A stretch of 39,294 bases of DNA from Planctomycetia bacterium. Lineage in GTDB: Bacteria; Planctomycetota; Phycisphaerae; Phycisphaerales; SM1A02. Of the stretch, positions 1-11,028 are shown piece after piece. The DNA lies in assembly GCA_005790565.1 (NCBI GenBank), contig SXUJ01000010.1:1-39294 (forward strand). The letters are read 5' to 3'. A program made the translations under genes and the position numbers. The first letter of the stretch is position 1; the number at the start of each line of letters is the position of its first letter. Under the pieces are notes generated by a model. That model searched no databases. It saw only the letters and a program-made list of their open reading frames with translations, and was not told the origin of the DNA.

Positions 1-564
1 GACTTCCGCAATGTCATCCTGATCATGACTAGCAACCTTGGCGCGGATGTCATCAAGGGTGGCGCGTCGTTCGGCTTCGGCAAGCGCGCGGAAGTGCAAG
101 ACTACGAGAAGATGAAGAAGGCGCTCATGGGCGAAATCGAGAAGTTCTTCCGTCCGGAATTCATCAACCGCGTCGACGATGTGATCGTCTTCCGCCCGCT
201 CTTGAAGGACGATCTCAACACCATCATTGAGTATGAACTCAGCAAGGTCCGCAAGCGCCTCGAGGAGAAACAGCTGCGACTGAGCATCGATCAGTCCGCG
301 AAGGACTTCCTTATCGAGAAGGGCTACAACCCAGACTACGGCGCGCGACCGCTCCGTCGTGCATTGGGAACCTACATCGAAGATCCGCTCGCCGAGAACC
401 TCCTGATGGGTGAGTACAAGGCTGGTGACGAGATTCTCTGCACGCGCAAGGAAGGCGCGGACTACCTCGCCTTCACCGTGGCGGTGACCGCTCTTGCGGA
501 AGCCATTCCCGATGCAGGAACGAATGGTGAGGAACCAAAGGTCCTCGCCGACAACGCCCACTGA
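1..564 (+). CDS. clpC: ClpC-type AAA+ unfoldase, C-terminal part (5' end outside window)
   Basis: This is the C-terminal 187 codons of a Clp/Hsp100 ATPase; the reading frame is open from base 1, so the gene starts before the window. The visible part begins at the end of the second AAA+ module with the sensor-1 stretch IMTSNLGA. It continues with RPEFINRVDDVIVFRPL, which holds the arginine-finger region, and YGARPLRRAL, the sensor-2 GAR motif of the D2 small domain. The FGF and RPEFINR context and the short acidic tail fit ClpC or ClpB; mcsA and mcsB at 17.7-19.3 kb favour ClpC, which delivers substrates to ClpP. ClpB cannot be excluded because the N-terminal domain, middle domain and the ClpP-binding loop are outside the window. 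The stop TGA is followed by a hairpin at 590-615. Confidence 0.85.
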   Translation, partial: DFRNVILIMTSNLGADVIKGGASFGFGKRAEVQDYEKMKKALMGEIEKFFRPEFINRVDDVIVFRPLLKDDLNTIIEYELSKVRKRLEEKQLRLSIDQSAKDFLIEKGYNPDYGARPLRRALGTYIEDPLAENLLMGEYKAGDEILCTRKEGADYLAFTVAVTALAEAIPDAGTNGEEPKVLADNAH

Positions 565-589
565 ATCGAACCCAATTCCAACTTCACTC

Positions 590-615
590 CACCGGCGTCC
601 TGAAGGGCGCCGGTG
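590..615. terminator. Hairpin between convergent genes, probable terminator
   Basis: CACCGGCGTCC and GGGCGCCGGTG can pair around a TGAA loop, giving an 11-bp stem with one T-G pair. The hairpin lies 26 bases after the clpC stop and 46 bases before the 3' end of the minus-strand lipoprotein gene. There is no clear T-run on either side, so it is a weak intrinsic terminator or an mRNA 3'-end stabiliser. Confidence 0.45.
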
Positions 616-660
616 TTGCGTTGCGAACACGCATTGGCGCGCCACGGCCGTCGCGCATCC

Positions 661-1341
661 CTACCAGATCCCCCCCAGTTTCAATCCATCTGGCTCGGTG
701 ATGATCTCGACCGTCTTGAGTTTGAACTCCGCGCCCTTCGCAATCTGGGGCGAGAGTTCGATCGTCATGCACCCACCCCCGTGATTGCGCATCACCGCAC
801 TCGAACTTGAGAGGCCGAAGCTCATGCGATTGAGGAGCATCAGTGCGTCGCCTCGATGGCGCACGCACCACTCAACAAACTGATCCTGCGCCGCCGTCGC
901 GTTCTCGCCTCGCGCGTACGAGGCAGCCTCTGCACGATTCCTCACCCCCGAAGCGACGAGTTGCTGCCAGAGCTCCACATACCGCTCATCACGCAGGCAT
1001 GCCATTGTGTTGGCGACCACATGCGCAGGAATCATTGCGCGAAGTTGCACCGTCCCATCCTCGCGTTGCTCCCATGGCGCGAATGCCTTGGCATCCGCGT
1101 CAAGCGAAATCAAAGGTGCATCACCACGCTGCTCGGCCTTGATTTGCGCGAATTCTTCTTCACTCACGAACTTCAGGATGCGGCCATCCGGAAGCACCAC
1201 TTCATCAGGCACCTCCGCTCCGCCTTCGCGCATGTAGGCCGCGACCGGTCGATAGACGATGCGAGGCTGCGAACACCCCGACCCGAAGAGCATCACGCAA
1301 CTCCATCCGAGCAAGCACGACGCGAGGGCGCGGCTGTTCAC
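661..1341 (-). CDS. Putative lipoprotein of unknown function, coupled to nadB
   Basis: I do not recognise a family for this 226-aa protein. I chose the GTG start at 1341 because it overlaps the nadB stop as GTGA, a usual sign of translational coupling; an upstream in-frame start at 1401 would lie deep inside nadB. The N-terminus is a short signal peptide, with LGWSCVMLFGSGC ending in a lipobox-like SGC, so it is probably lipidated at that cysteine. The mature part has YRPVAAYM, then a charged middle, and near the C-terminus GGGCMTIELSPQIAKGAEF, which looks like beta structure. No catalytic motif is visible. It is the last gene of a minus-strand set running TolB-like, nadB, this gene. The link to NAD synthesis is only positional. 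Confidence 0.7.
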   Translation of the reverse strand: MNSRALASCLLGWSCVMLFGSGCSQPRIVYRPVAAYMREGGAEVPDEVVLPDGRILKFVSEEEFAQIKAEQRGDAPLISLDADAKAFAPWEQREDGTVQLRAMIPAHVVANTMACLRDERYVELWQQLVASGVRNRAEAASYARGENATAAQDQFVEWCVRHRGDALMLLNRMSFGLSSSSAVMRNHGGGCMTIELSPQIAKGAEFKLKTVEIITEPDGLKLGGIW

Positions 1342-3011
1342 GCGGGGACTCCGACACTCCCACGCGGGGTGACCATTGGTTCGGACTGATGCCGCTGCCA
1401 CACGCTGTGCGCAAGATATCGATCGAGCGTCGCGGGGAAGTCGGTTCGCGTGTGCGTACCACGCGACTCTTCACGCCACGACGCCGCGCGAGCGACGAGT
1501 GCACCAGCCGTCAAGAGATTCTGTAGTTCCCACCCCTGCTCATCATCGAAGATCTTGTCGAGCGAGTACCGCGACCAGAACGCGATCATGTCGAGCGCAC
1601 CTTCGAGTCCCGCGCCGGTGCGCACAATGCCCACATTGCGCCACATCGCACTGATCAGGCTCGCACGAGAGTCGGCAAGGTCGAGTTCAGCGCGACCACT
1701 CGGGCGAATATCACTCACAATGCGTGCTGGAATTCGTTGCTTGGGTTCGAGCGCAGCGGCCGCGCCCGCGCGGCGGCCGAAGACGAGTCCCTCAAGAAGC
1801 GAGTTGGATGCCAATCGATTCGCGCCATGCAATCCGTTCCACGCCGCTTCACCGGCGGCGAAGAGTCCATCCACACTCGTTCGACCATCGAGATCCGTGA
1901 CCACCCCGCCGATCGTGTAGTGCGCGGCCGGCGTGACCGGAATCAGATCACGCCCTGGATCGATGTCGTAACCGGCAAGCATGCGCGCAAGGCCAGGAAA
2001 TCGCGCTCGGAATCCTTCCGTTCCCATCGCCTTGGCATCAAGGAACACGCAGGCATCCGGCGCACGCGCGAGGTGCTCAATGATTCCGCGACTTACGATG
2101 TCGCGAGGCGCGAGCTCCGCGAGCGGATGCAAACCTTCCATAAACCGGCGCCCACTACGATCGACGAGTTTCGCGCCCTCTCCGCGCACCGCTTCCGAAA
2201 TCAGGCTACGAGGCGCACCCGCGATGTACAGCGCCGTTGGATGAAACTGCGCGAACTCCATGTCCGCAATCTGTGCGCCCGCGCGCCACGCCATCGCGAC
2301 GCCGTCCCCGGTGGCGATGCGTGAGTTTGTGGTCTCTCGCCAGAGTTGGCCAACGCCTCCGCTCGCGAGAACGACCGAACGAGCCCAGATGATCTGCAGA
2401 CCATACTTCGGGTGATGCGTGATCGCGCCAAGCACCCGTTCCTCTCCACCCTTGCCCTGTCCCGCCGTCAACAGATCGAGCGCGAAACATTGCGCAAAGA
2501 TGCGAATCGCGGAAGCCGTGCTCGTCGCCGACAACAGCGTGCGGGCGAGCTCCTTCCCAGTCGCGTCGCCATCGCTGTGCACAATCCGGCGTCGGTGATG
2601 TCCGCCTTCGCGCGCAAGCGAGAGCGCGCCATCGCGGTCGCAATCAAAGCGCATACCGTGCTCTGCAAGAAACGCAATCGCGCGAGGCCCTTCAGCGACG
2701 AGCGCTTCGACGGTCGCACGCGTGCAAAGGCCAGCGCCGGCAACCATCGTGTCTTCCACATGTTCGCTGGCGGAATCCTCGGGTGACAACACCGCCGCAA
2801 TACCTCCCTGCGCCAGGGCGGTGTTTGAACGGTCGAGCGCACCCTTCGCGAGCACAATGACCTCGCCACTCGCGCTCGCTTCAAGCGCGGCGCGCAAGCC
2901 AGCGACGCCGCCGCCGATGACCAGAACATCCGTAAAGATCTGGGGCAACAACTGCGACCGGAACGGAATCAGGTAACGACGATCGGAGAATGAGTCACTG
3001 GCGTACTGCAC
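1338..3011 (-). CDS. nadB: L-aspartate oxidase (quinolinate/NAD biosynthesis)
   Basis: L-aspartate oxidase oxidises L-aspartate to iminoaspartate with FAD; NadA then condenses it with dihydroxyacetone phosphate to quinolinate. The 557-aa protein has the FAD dinucleotide-binding motif VIGGGVAGLRAAL near residue 31. It then has ALAQGGIAA, characteristic of the fumarate reductase/NadB flavoprotein group, and HYTIGGVVTD. Near the C-terminal third is the FAD-contacting GLFAAGEAAWNGLHGANRLA followed by SNSLLEGLVFG. The GTG start at 3011 gives the lead YLIPFRSQLLP before the FAD fold; no better ATG exists upstream. The 3' end overlaps the following lipoprotein gene by four bases, and the upstream TolB-like gene ends 9 bases away, so the three are probably co-transcribed. 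No nadA or nadC is in the window. Confidence 0.93.
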   Translation of the reverse strand: MQYASDSFSDRRYLIPFRSQLLPQIFTDVLVIGGGVAGLRAALEASASGEVIVLAKGALDRSNTALAQGGIAAVLSPEDSASEHVEDTMVAGAGLCTRATVEALVAEGPRAIAFLAEHGMRFDCDRDGALSLAREGGHHRRRIVHSDGDATGKELARTLLSATSTASAIRIFAQCFALDLLTAGQGKGGEERVLGAITHHPKYGLQIIWARSVVLASGGVGQLWRETTNSRIATGDGVAMAWRAGAQIADMEFAQFHPTALYIAGAPRSLISEAVRGEGAKLVDRSGRRFMEGLHPLAELAPRDIVSRGIIEHLARAPDACVFLDAKAMGTEGFRARFPGLARMLAGYDIDPGRDLIPVTPAAHYTIGGVVTDLDGRTSVDGLFAAGEAAWNGLHGANRLASNSLLEGLVFGRRAGAAAALEPKQRIPARIVSDIRPSGRAELDLADSRASLISAMWRNVGIVRTGAGLEGALDMIAFWSRYSLDKIFDDEQGWELQNLLTAGALVARAASWREESRGTHTRTDFPATLDRYLAHSVWQRHQSEPMVTPRGSVGVPA

Positions 3012-3020
3012 GGGGAATCA

Positions 3021-4139
3021 TCACTTGGTTGTCGATGGCACATTCGGCGCGAGATACGGCGCGAGATACAGTTGGCTCGACTTGCCTTCATTGCGCTGAC
3101 CAGTCCACAGCAGCCACTTGCCATCGGGAGAGAACGCTGGAAGTACATCTGCCCCTCCCGCCTCCGTCACGCGTCGGCGCATCGCAATTCCGCCCGGCGC
3201 GGTGGGAAGCAAGATCTCAAAGACTTCGTAATTACTGTGGCCAATCTCGCTTGATGCGTAGACGATCGACTGTCCATCGGGGCGAAAGAACGGACACCAA
3301 TTCACATGTTCATTGGCCGTCAGTTGTCGCTCGTTCGTCGCGCCATTGAGCGCGCCATCACTCGTGAACACGAGATCCGCAATGTAGACTTGCAGCAAGC
3401 TGTCGCCATTGCGATCCGAGCGATAGACGATTTGCTTTCCGTTGGGAGAAAAGAATGGACCGCCGTCGTAGCCCTTCGCCATCACAAGAGGCGTGCGGAC
3501 ACCAGTCTTCAGATCCCGAACAAAAATGTCGCCTTCACCAGTCTCGAGGGAACAGAACAAGAGGAATCGACCATCGGGCGAAATGCTTCCCTCCGCCACG
3601 TACGCCTGCGCGTTTCCCTCAAGGATGTGCAACGGAGCTGCCGTTCCATCCGCCTCGGCGAGATCCACTTCGACGATGCGCATCTCGCGAGGAAAACTCC
3701 ACCGGTACCGGCTGGTCCCTCGCTGATATCCCGGTGCTTCCTCGGCGACCGGTGGCGTGAGCGTGGATGCGAAGAGAAGCGTGTTCGGTTTCGTGGGATG
3801 AAACCAACCGCAGGTGTTCGCCGAACCCTTGGGGCTCACGCGCGTGATGTTGGTAATCCCTGTCGGCTGCTGCTTTGCGTCAAACTCGAGATCCGCAACA
3901 AACATCGAGTAGAAGTCGTCCGCGACCGCGCCCTCGGCGGGTCGTTCAATCGCCTGAAAGACGATCTTTCTTCCATTGGGGGAAAAATAGTTCTCTCCGG
4001 CCTTGAGGAACCGCTCTGGATTCGTCAGTTGCAGCGCCGGACCGACGCCAGGCTCCGGCGCGGGAGTTTGCGGTGGCACCCCAAACACACGCACGAAACA
4101 CAGAACAGACGCGAGCCAAAAAGGAGCAACGACGAACAT
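3021..4139 (-). CDS. TolB/PD40-type beta-propeller exported protein
   Basis: The protein has 372 aa from ATG 4139; a GTG eight codons upstream is possible but would add charged residues before the signal peptide. The signal peptide is MFVVAPFWLASVLCFVRVFG, after which comes a proline-rich linker. The rest is a run of WD40-like/PD40 propeller blades, seen as repeated phrases of the type FSPNGRKIVFQA, SPDGRFLLFCS, FSPNGKQIVYRSDRNGD, FRPDGQSIVYASS and FSPDGKWLLWTGQRN. This matches the TolB C-terminal propeller family, whose members scaffold periplasmic or outer-membrane complexes; the precise role is unknown. There is no peptidase domain after the propeller, so it is not a dipeptidyl peptidase. 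It starts 24 bases from the divergent pseudouridine synthase gene and ends 9 bases before nadB. Confidence 0.82.
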   Translation of the reverse strand: MFVVAPFWLASVLCFVRVFGVPPQTPAPEPGVGPALQLTNPERFLKAGENYFSPNGRKIVFQAIERPAEGAVADDFYSMFVADLEFDAKQQPTGITNITRVSPKGSANTCGWFHPTKPNTLLFASTLTPPVAEEAPGYQRGTSRYRWSFPREMRIVEVDLAEADGTAAPLHILEGNAQAYVAEGSISPDGRFLLFCSLETGEGDIFVRDLKTGVRTPLVMAKGYDGGPFFSPNGKQIVYRSDRNGDSLLQVYIADLVFTSDGALNGATNERQLTANEHVNWCPFFRPDGQSIVYASSEIGHSNYEVFEILLPTAPGGIAMRRRVTEAGGADVLPAFSPDGKWLLWTGQRNEGKSSQLYLAPYLAPNVPSTTK

Positions 4140-4163
4140 GGGTCGACTAGTGTACCCACGCAC

Positions 4164-4814
4164 ATGTATGGCTCAGGCTACAACATTCTCTACTCCGACG
4201 AGGAAATCGTCATCTGCGACAAGGCGTCCGGGTTACTGACCGTTCCCGGAATCGGACCGAGCAAAGCCGATTGCCTGATTTCCCGCGTGAAGAGCCAGTT
4301 TCCCGATGCGCGCATTGTGCATCGGCTCGACATGGACACCTCCGGCGTGCTCGTGCTCGCGCGCAACGCTGACTCTCATCGTGAACTTTCGCGGCAGTTT
4401 GAATCGCGGGAAACGGCGAAGTTCTACCTCGCCGTTGTCGATGGGTCGCCCAAACTGGACGACGGCGAAGTCGATCTTCCACTGCGAAAGCAAGCGCAAG
4501 GCACCGCGATTCACATCGTTGATTTCGAACTCGGCAAGCCCAGCGTTACTCGTTGGCGCGTCCTCGAACGATATCCATCGGAGAGACTCGGTCGCCCGAC
4601 CACACTCCTTGAACTTGAGCCAAAGACCGGTCGGAGTCATCAACTGCGCGTGCACTTGAAGGCGATTGGACACCCAATCGTCGGTGACCACTTCTACTCA
4701 CCCAATGAAGTGGCGATCCTCACGCCGAGATTGATGCTCCACTCCGCACGCCTTGAGTTCACACATCCGGTCTCGAAAGATCGCGTGTCGTTTGCCGCCG
4801 CGCAGCCCTGGTGA
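4164..4814 (+). CDS. RluA-family pseudouridine synthase without S4 domain
   Basis: This 216-aa enzyme isomerises uridine to pseudouridine in rRNA or tRNA. The catalytic motif is HRLDMDTSGVLVLARN, with the catalytic aspartate at about residue 56. The second core motif is LLELEPKTGRSHQLRVHLKAIGHPIVGD. There is no N-terminal S4 RNA-binding domain; translation starts directly at the catalytic fold (YNILYSDEEIVICDKASGLL). Both the size and the lack of S4 resemble RluA or TruC more than RluC or RluD. The open frame continues upstream of 4164, but that region is the reverse of the TolB-like gene, so ATG 4164 is preferred. Target nucleotide cannot be read from sequence. It ends 8 bases from the convergent M1 peptidase gene. 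Confidence 0.88.
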   Translation: MYGSGYNILYSDEEIVICDKASGLLTVPGIGPSKADCLISRVKSQFPDARIVHRLDMDTSGVLVLARNADSHRELSRQFESRETAKFYLAVVDGSPKLDDGEVDLPLRKQAQGTAIHIVDFELGKPSVTRWRVLERYPSERLGRPTTLLELEPKTGRSHQLRVHLKAIGHPIVGDHFYSPNEVAILTPRLMLHSARLEFTHPVSKDRVSFAAAQPW

Positions 4815-4822
4815 ATCCGCCG

Positions 4823-7456
<2,634 letters not shown>

Positions 7457-7523
7457 CTTCGCGATGATACGAAAGCCCTGATCCTTTCGCCGTATCTGCC
7501 GCAAACGCAATGGACTTCCACTC

Positions 7524-9584
7524 CTACCCAAAGAGCGCGGCGCGAACGCCGCGATCCTTCAGACGCTTTCCGGAAATCCCCGCGCCATGTGCGCTGAGAA
7601 AACGACCGATGGCCATGATTGGGAAGTACAGGCGGTATAGGTGGTACCGAAGGTAGAAGACGCGTGGGAAACCAGTTCCGGTGAACGCCGCCTCGGACCA
7701 ACTTCCTGACGCGTCTGAATCGGGATTCGTGATCGGGTCCATCGCACTCGCATCATCGAGTTGGGTTCGACAAAGCCAATCGATTGCGCGCCGCGCGTCG
7801 AGGTCATCCTTTCCGAACACCTCAAGCAACAGCATGGCGCCCCACGCAGTTTGGCTCGCGGTCGACACGCCTTGGCCCTTCCTCGACGCGTTGTCATACG
7901 CCGCGCAACTTTCGCCAAAGCTCCCGTCCGATTTCTGCACAGACTTGACCCACGCGCCCGCGCGCTGCACCCAGGGCTCGGACGCGCTCACGCCGCAACG
8001 AAGTGGACCGATGACCGCTTGCCAAGTTCCGTAGAGATAGTGGACCCCCCATCGACCAAAGAAAGATCCATCCACCTGCTGATGGGCGGTGATGTACGCG
8101 ATCGCGTCGCGCACGCTCGCGTGCTCGCCATGCATGCCATGCCACGCAAAACACTCAAGAACTCGTCCAGTGATGTCCGGGCAGGAAGGATCCTGCATCG
8201 CATTGTGATCGGCAAAGGGCACGCACTCGAGTATCGGCCGATGCTCGGTTCGATCAAACGCTGCCCAACCGCCATCGTCGTTCTGCATCTTGAGGAGCCA
8301 TGCGACGCCGCGGGAACTCGCTGCCTTCGCGTGAAGGTCTCCGGTTCGGTACAGCGACATCGCGACCATCGCGGTGTCATCGCAATCGGGGTAGAACGCG
8401 TTGTTGTATTCAAAGCACCATCCGCTTGGATGCCCATCGGCATGGAGGTTGGAAGCCCAATCCCCTCGATGCATGCACTCCTTCGATCGCAACCACGCGG
8501 ACGCGCGCTGCACAACCTCGTCGGTCGCATCGAATCCGCAATCCGCGAGCGCGCTCAAGGCAATGCCGGTATCCCAGACCGGAGAGAAGCATGGTTGCAC
8601 GCGCAATGGCGCCTCAGGACCAACCCCGACTCGCACGATGAGTGCGTCAAGATCCCGTTCCGCCCGCACGACGAGAGGATCACTCCGTGCATATCCCATC
8701 GCGTGCAGCACGATTTGCCAATACACCATCGGTGGGAAAATCGCGCCCAATCCGTCGGTTGCGGCTGCGCCATCTTGTCCCGCCCTTGCATGCATCCACG
8801 CAAATGCCCGATTGACCGATCCCTGCCGCCAGGCAAACGGACCAAACCGGTGCGCCCACTTCAGCAAACGATCGACCTTCAAGAACCTCGCTCCCCACGC
8901 GCCCTTGATTCGCCGCGTCGCTTTCATCCGATGACGAGCAACATGATCCACGAAGAGTTCATCGATGCAGAGCGCCGAAGGGAGCACGCGCGTCGGTCGG
9001 CGCATTGAAACAATCGCGAGCGGGAGAATCATCGTGCGACTCCACGCGCTCACCTTCTCAAGGTGAAAGAAGCACCACTTCGGCAAATCGATGATTTCCG
9101 GCGGAATGCACGGCACCGCGTCCCAAGAAATCTGCCCGAGTGCCGCGAGATAAAAATTCGTGAAGGAGTTGCATGACTCCGCGCCTCCTGCTTGGCGAAT
9201 GCGTGCACACGCCCGCTGCATGTGTGGATCGGAGGGAGCATCACCAAACAGTTTCAAACAGAAGTACGCCTTGACCGTCGCCGAAAGATCCATTGGCGCA
9301 TCGGGATACGCGCCCCACGAACCATCTCCGCGCTGCTGACTGCGAAGGTACGCAACCATGCGCTGAAGCAAATCCGCGCTCGAGCCGTCCGCAAGCGGCG
9401 CTGACTCTTGCGCGAGGATCCACTTCATCAAGAGGTACTCGCTCTGCAGGATCGAATCCCCCTCGAGTTCGCCCCGCCAATGTCCATCCGACCGCTGCAG
9501 TCGTGTCAACGCATCCACAGCCCGCTCGAGGTGCGTTTCCATTTGCGCAATCGAATCCCGTGACAAAGCATCAGAGGGGTGCAT
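7524..9584 (-). CDS. shc: Squalene-hopene cyclase
   Basis: This enzyme cyclises squalene to hopene or hopanol, the first committed step of hopanoid synthesis, at the membrane. The 686-aa length fits the family. The protonating DXDD motif is DCDD at residues 400-403 (YPDCDDTAMVAMSLY). Repeated QW motifs are visible: QRSDGHWRGE near the N-terminus, QQRGDGSWGAYPDAP, MQNDDGGWAAFD, QQVDGSFFGRWG and QKSDGSFGESCAAYDN near the C-terminus. ATG 9584 gives MHPSDALSRDS and lies 11 bases after the stop of the upstream Gfo/Idh gene, so the two are probably one transcript; the frame stays open to 9887 but that part overlaps the oxidoreductase. No other hopanoid gene (hpnC, D, E or H) is present in the window. 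Confidence 0.93.
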   Translation of the reverse strand: MHPSDALSRDSIAQMETHLERAVDALTRLQRSDGHWRGELEGDSILQSEYLLMKWILAQESAPLADGSSADLLQRMVAYLRSQQRGDGSWGAYPDAPMDLSATVKAYFCLKLFGDAPSDPHMQRACARIRQAGGAESCNSFTNFYLAALGQISWDAVPCIPPEIIDLPKWCFFHLEKVSAWSRTMILPLAIVSMRRPTRVLPSALCIDELFVDHVARHRMKATRRIKGAWGARFLKVDRLLKWAHRFGPFAWRQGSVNRAFAWMHARAGQDGAAATDGLGAIFPPMVYWQIVLHAMGYARSDPLVVRAERDLDALIVRVGVGPEAPLRVQPCFSPVWDTGIALSALADCGFDATDEVVQRASAWLRSKECMHRGDWASNLHADGHPSGWCFEYNNAFYPDCDDTAMVAMSLYRTGDLHAKAASSRGVAWLLKMQNDDGGWAAFDRTEHRPILECVPFADHNAMQDPSCPDITGRVLECFAWHGMHGEHASVRDAIAYITAHQQVDGSFFGRWGVHYLYGTWQAVIGPLRCGVSASEPWVQRAGAWVKSVQKSDGSFGESCAAYDNASRKGQGVSTASQTAWGAMLLLEVFGKDDLDARRAIDWLCRTQLDDASAMDPITNPDSDASGSWSEAAFTGTGFPRVFYLRYHLYRLYFPIMAIGRFLSAHGAGISGKRLKDRGVRAALFG

Positions 9585-9595
9585 CGAATCGTGGC

Positions 9596-10870
9596 TCAGA
9601 ATTTGTCGAGTTCGCGAATGGGAACGGCGCGGTGTTCGCGCGCGCTGCGGATCGCCGCCTCCAAGACGCACTGGGTCTTCAGCGCATCTTCGAAGTCCGG
9701 CAGCGGGACGATACTCGCACCGCCGCCAAGCACCGCGGCAATGTCGGCAGCCTGACTCACGAAGCCATGCTCGTAGCCGACGACATGCGCGGCGGGCCAG
9801 TAGTGACCACCATACGGATGACTCGCATCGGTACACATGATCCGACTCCAGCCGCGAAGCTTGGCCTCGAGCGTGTGATCCCACCACTGCAGTTCATTCA
9901 TGCGCTCGAAGTCGAACTTCACGCTGCCATATTCACCGTTGATTTCGATCATGTTGCGATTCTGATTGCCCGTCGCCAAACGCGTCGCCTCAAAGCTCGC
10001 GATTGCGCCATGCTTGAATCGCGCGAGAAAGAGGACCGCATCATCAACCGTCGACTTGCCCGAACGCTTCGCCGATGCCTTGTTCCCCTTCAACTTCTTG
10101 CTCGCGCCGAGCGCCTCTGTGTTCGCCGCGACAATTGCGCGTTCTTTGATGAAGGTCTCTTCGATCGCGCCCACGACGTCCACAATCTCATCCCCGGTGA
10201 TGAATCGAGCCATGTCGATCAAATGCGCGTTGAGATCGCCATGCGCACCAGAACCGGCTTGATCCGACTGAAAGCGCCAAAGCAGTGGCGTGTCTGGTCC
10301 ACCCCAATCTTGGAGATAGCTCGCGCGAACATGGAAGATGCGCCCAAGCTTCCCCTCCTTCACCAATCGGTGCGCAAGGGCGACGGCGCCGCAACGGCGA
10401 TAGTTGAACCACACGAAGGTCTGGATGCCCTTCTTTTTCGCCGCACGCGCAGCAAGCACCATGCGCTTGGCGTCGGCGAGTGTGCTTGAAAGCGGCTTCT
10501 CACACGCGACATGCTTGCCGGCTTCAAGACTGGCAATCGACATTTCTGCATGAAGGTGATTCGGCGTCGAAACATCAACGAGATCAACATCCCCGTCCTG
10601 CAAGACCTCGCGCCAGTCCGTCGACGCGCGCGACCAACCCCAACGCTGCGCGAAAGCATCAGTCTCGGCGGCGTTCCGCCCCGCAGCCACGATCATGCGT
10701 GGTGGGCGCTTGAGTTCGAAGAACTGCGCGCACTTTCCCCATGCGTTGGAGTGCGCGCGGCCCATGAATTTTGTTCCCAGCAGTGCGACGCCAAGCCCGA
10801 GGCGTGTCGAAGTCGACGCTTGCCCAACGGGACTTGGATGCGGACTGGTTTGCCTTGCCTTCTGCGACAT
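9596..10870 (-). CDS. Gfo/Idh/MocA-family NAD(P)-dependent oxidoreductase (paralogue 1)
   Basis: Family members oxidise or reduce sugars and related substrates with NAD(P). The 424-aa protein begins with a polar tail of about 27 residues, then the Rossmann motif GVALLGTKFMGRAHSNAW (GxGxxG-like, with GTKFMG). The family signature follows: VDVSTPNHLHAEMSIASLEA and GKHVACEKPLSSTLADAKRM, with the conserved EKP lysine. The C-terminal part contains GAHGDLNAHLIDMARFITGD, which carries the probable catalytic His/Asp region. ATG 10870 is the most plausible start; the frame is open to 10918. It sits 11 bases upstream of squalene-hopene cyclase and so is probably co-transcribed with it. The substrate is unknown and a role in hopanoid side-chain chemistry is only a guess from position. 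Confidence 0.88.
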   Translation of the reverse strand: MSQKARQTSPHPSPVGQASTSTRLGLGVALLGTKFMGRAHSNAWGKCAQFFELKRPPRMIVAAGRNAAETDAFAQRWGWSRASTDWREVLQDGDVDLVDVSTPNHLHAEMSIASLEAGKHVACEKPLSSTLADAKRMVLAARAAKKKGIQTFVWFNYRRCGAVALAHRLVKEGKLGRIFHVRASYLQDWGGPDTPLLWRFQSDQAGSGAHGDLNAHLIDMARFITGDEIVDVVGAIEETFIKERAIVAANTEALGASKKLKGNKASAKRSGKSTVDDAVLFLARFKHGAIASFEATRLATGNQNRNMIEINGEYGSVKFDFERMNELQWWDHTLEAKLRGWSRIMCTDASHPYGGHYWPAAHVVGYEHGFVSQAADIAAVLGGGASIVPLPDFEDALKTQCVLEAAIRSAREHRAVPIRELDKF

Positions 10871-11028
10871 GCTGATACTCCAAATTCGCTGAACTGCCGC
10901 AACCACGACAGGCTCCATCCGTTCGAGGTTGGCGAAGCGTAGAGTTTACGAGATCCGTATGCTAAACGCCGATTCTTGCGACATCGAGCATCGCCCTCTC
11001 CGGGTCCACCTTTGATTGAGACGCACTT

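Noticed and set aside
856-1389. Plus-strand 177-aa ORF over the lipoprotein gene
   Set aside because: It is an antisense shadow; the minus strand has a signal peptide and coupling to nadB.
3306-4163. Upstream extension of the pseudouridine synthase frame
   Set aside because: The sequence is antisense to the TolB-like gene and lacks family similarity; ATG 4164 begins the catalytic fold directly.
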